A DNA stretch of 8,207 nt. Origin: an uncultured Acidobacteriota bacterium. GTDB taxonomy: Bacteria; Acidobacteriota; Blastocatellia; Pyrinomonadales; Pyrinomonadaceae. Within the stretch, counting starts at the first letter, position 1, and every line of letters begins with the position of its first letter. Where the stretch lies: positions 1 through 8,207 of the forward strand of contig CADEFG010000198.1 in the NCBI GenBank assembly GCA_902826505.1, read 5' to 3'. Made by a program: the position numbers and the translations under genes. This document shows, piece after piece, positions 7,387 to 8,207 of the stretch. Under the pieces are notes generated by a model, which was not told the DNA's origin, ran no database searches, and saw only the letters and a program-made list of their open reading frames with translations.

Positions 7387-7407
7387 AATTAACCTGTGAT
7401 GAAGTCA
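7387..7407 (+). repeat. Degenerate half-copy of the 7482-7512 palindrome
   Basis: AATTAACCTGTGATGAAGTC at 7387 matches 19 of 21 positions of the left arm and loop at 7482-7502 (AATTAGCCTGTGATGAAATC...). The right arm after it is not preserved, so this copy no longer folds well. Confidence 0.6.
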
Positions 7408-7431
7408 AAGTAACGGAATAATAAACGGTGC

Positions 7432-7466
7432 GCACTCAGAAAGAGTGCCGGCGCGCCTTCAGCGCG
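7432..7466. repeat. Two adjacent small hairpins
   Basis: GCACTC (7432-7437) pairs with GAGTGC (7443-7448) around AGAAA. CGCGC (7452-7456) pairs with GCGCG (7462-7466) around CTTCA. Both stems are perfect. The second is followed by a T-run (7472-7479), so the pair could act as a terminator for the plus-strand gene ending at 7306, although that gene lies about 125 bases upstream. Together with the neighbouring palindromes it looks like a mosaic of intergenic repeat units. Confidence 0.5.
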
Positions 7467-7481
7467 GGAAATTTTTTTTCG

Positions 7482-7512
7482 AATTAGCCTGTGATGAAAT
7501 CACAGGCTAATT
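7482..7512. repeat. Perfect 14-bp palindrome with 3-base loop
   Basis: AATTAGCCTGTGAT (7482-7495) and ATCACAGGCTAATT (7499-7512) are exact reverse complements around GAA. The hairpin is followed by TTCCGTTTTT, so it could also help end transcription on the plus strand. A degenerate half-copy at 7387 indicates a repeat family rather than a gene-specific structure. Confidence 0.75.
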
Positions 7513-7537
7513 TCCGTTTTTGCCTTCGGCATGTTTT

Positions 7538-7573
7538 AAAAAAAGCTTCGTCGAAATTTCAATGAAGCCTTTT
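7538..7573 (-). terminator. Rho-independent terminator of the right-edge gene
   Basis: On the minus strand GGCTTC (7569-7564) pairs with GAAGCT around a 14-base loop and is followed by a run of T's (7544-7538), starting 8 bases after the stop codon. The A-run/T-run flanks make it usable from both sides. It resembles the terminator behind the aminopeptidase at 2791-2826 (GGCTT stem, T-run). Confidence 0.75.
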
Positions 7574-7580
7574 CCGCTTT

Positions 7581-8207
7581 TTAGGGGACGAAAACATTCG
7601 GCAGCGGTTGGTCGCCCGCCGCGCCGAAGATTCTGTAAAAGTACGAACCGCCCGTCGGCTGAATATGCCACGTATTCGTTGAAGGTCGGAAAATGACGAG
7701 GTCAAATCTGCCGTCGCCGCTGTAATTGCCCGGCGCCGGCAAATCGTCGCTGAGTCCGAAGGGAATCGAATAATACGAGCTGTCTTCACTGCGCAGAATG
7801 AACCATTCGCCCGTCGAAGGACGATAAAAAGCCGCGTCGGTTTTGCCGTCGCCCGTGTAATCGCCCGCGACGGGTTTATCGGTTGCCGTTCCGAATTGAA
7901 AGGCGTAAACCGAATTGTCGCTGCTGCGGGCAATCCACCATTCGCCGCTCGACGGGCGATAGATGGCAATGTCGGTCTTAAAATCGCCGTCGTAATCCGA
8001 AGGCACGAGCTTGTCGCCCGCCGTGCCGAAGGTCGCGATGATCAAACCGCCCGTCGATTTCTGGATAAACCAAACGCCCGTCGAAGGTCGAAAAACTCCC
8101 GCGTCGGCGAGCTGGTCGCCGTCGTAATCGCCCGGCACGGGAACATCGCCCGGCGCGCCGAACGGGAACGAGAAGAACGAGCCGTCTTCCGAGCGCAAGA
8201 TAAACCA
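7581..8207 (-). CDS. C-terminal end of a VCBS/FG-GAP-like repeat protein (5' part outside window)
   Basis: This is the last 208 codons of a gene that enters from the right edge. The frame is open to base 8207 and begins WFILRSEDGSFF, so an internal TTG at 8198 is not a real start. The visible part is wholly repeat tail: the end of a B unit, then units C, A, B and C starting at 8129, 7997, 7862 and 7727. It ends FGAAGDQPLPNVFVP, against FGAGGDQPVPNAFVP in the aminopeptidase. Acidic loops DYDGD, DYTGDGKTD and DYSGDGRFD suggest Ca2+ binding. By analogy with the neighbour the missing N-terminal part is probably an exported enzyme or adhesin, but nothing of it is visible. A terminator follows directly. 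The unit order and spacing match the aminopeptidase tail exactly. Confidence 0.88.
   Translation of the reverse strand, partial: WFILRSEDGSFFSFPFGAPGDVPVPGDYDGDQLADAGVFRPSTGVWFIQKSTGGLIIATFGTAGDKLVPSDYDGDFKTDIAIYRPSSGEWWIARSSDNSVYAFQFGTATDKPVAGDYTGDGKTDAAFYRPSTGEWFILRSEDSSYYSIPFGLSDDLPAPGNYSGDGRFDLVIFRPSTNTWHIQPTGGSYFYRIFGAAGDQPLPNVFVP
7584..8129 (-). repeat. Four tandem 44-48-residue repeats (C-A-B-C) in the right-edge protein
   Basis: Units of 44, 45, 45 and 48 residues follow the same type order as in the aminopeptidase. The A unit has GEWWIARSSDN and FQFGTATD, the B unit GEWFILRSEDSS, and the C units WFIQKS and WHIQPT. The fragment before 8129 is the second half of a further B unit. The two C starts are 134 residues apart, equal to the super-period of the aminopeptidase tail. 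Confidence 0.88.

Larger units (their letters stand above)
7307..7580. other. 274-bp non-coding repeat-rich gap between convergent genes
   Basis: After the stop of the small gene there is AT-rich sequence with no protein-like frame, then the cluster of palindromic units (7387-7512) and the terminator of the right-hand gene. I see no promoter or RNA gene. Confidence 0.65.

Noticed and set aside
7387..7512. CRISPR-like array
   Set aside because: There is only one full palindrome and one degenerate half-copy, with unequal content between them and no regular spacers.
7521..7531. Small hairpin TGCC-TTC-GGCA before the right-hand terminator
   Set aside because: The stem is only four base pairs with no adequate T-run on either strand, and the stronger terminator at 7538-7573 explains transcript end.

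Overview
The window most resembles an acidobacterium of the Blastocatellia/Pyrinomonadaceae type. Three things suggest this: a membrane-anchored Ser/Thr kinase with a long TPR-like C-terminal half, secreted proteins ending in tandem 'DxDGDGxxD...FRPSxGxW...FGxxGD' (VCBS/FG-GAP-like) repeats, and moderate GC coding sequence. The assignment is inferred from protein style. No rRNA, tRNA or marker gene is present to confirm it.

Layout from left to right. (1) Positions 2-2752, plus strand: a kinase-TPR gene whose first few codons lie outside the window. (2) Positions 2791-2826: a hairpin terminator that serves this gene and the convergent gene that follows. (3) Positions 2846-4936, minus strand: a secreted M28E-type zinc leucyl aminopeptidase fused to six 45-residue repeats. 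(4) Positions 4937-5481: 545 bases of non-coding DNA. They hold a possible promoter for the peptidase, a 156-bp palindromic element with a 5-bp direct repeat at its borders (MITE-like), and a 27-codon fossil of the same repeat tail. (5) Positions 5482-6738, plus strand: a DUF418 multi-pass membrane protein. Positions 6773-7306, plus strand: a small AT-rich gene of unknown function, possibly NTF2-like. (6) Positions 7307-7580: a cluster of small palindromic repeats and a terminator for the next gene. (7) Positions 7581-8207, minus strand: the C-terminal end of a second protein carrying the same repeat tail. Its main body lies beyond the window.

The genes do not form an evident pathway. The unifying theme is the repeat tail, which occurs three times on the minus strand within 8.2 kb: in the aminopeptidase, as a fossil, and in the right-edge gene. 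It has a higher-order A-B-C organisation with an exact 134-residue super-period, shared in the same register by both intact copies. This looks like a C-terminal module that is duplicated and attached to different exported proteins. The palindromic elements between genes point to an accessory region with ongoing rearrangement. I see no CRISPR array, no transposase and no complete defence or biosynthetic system.
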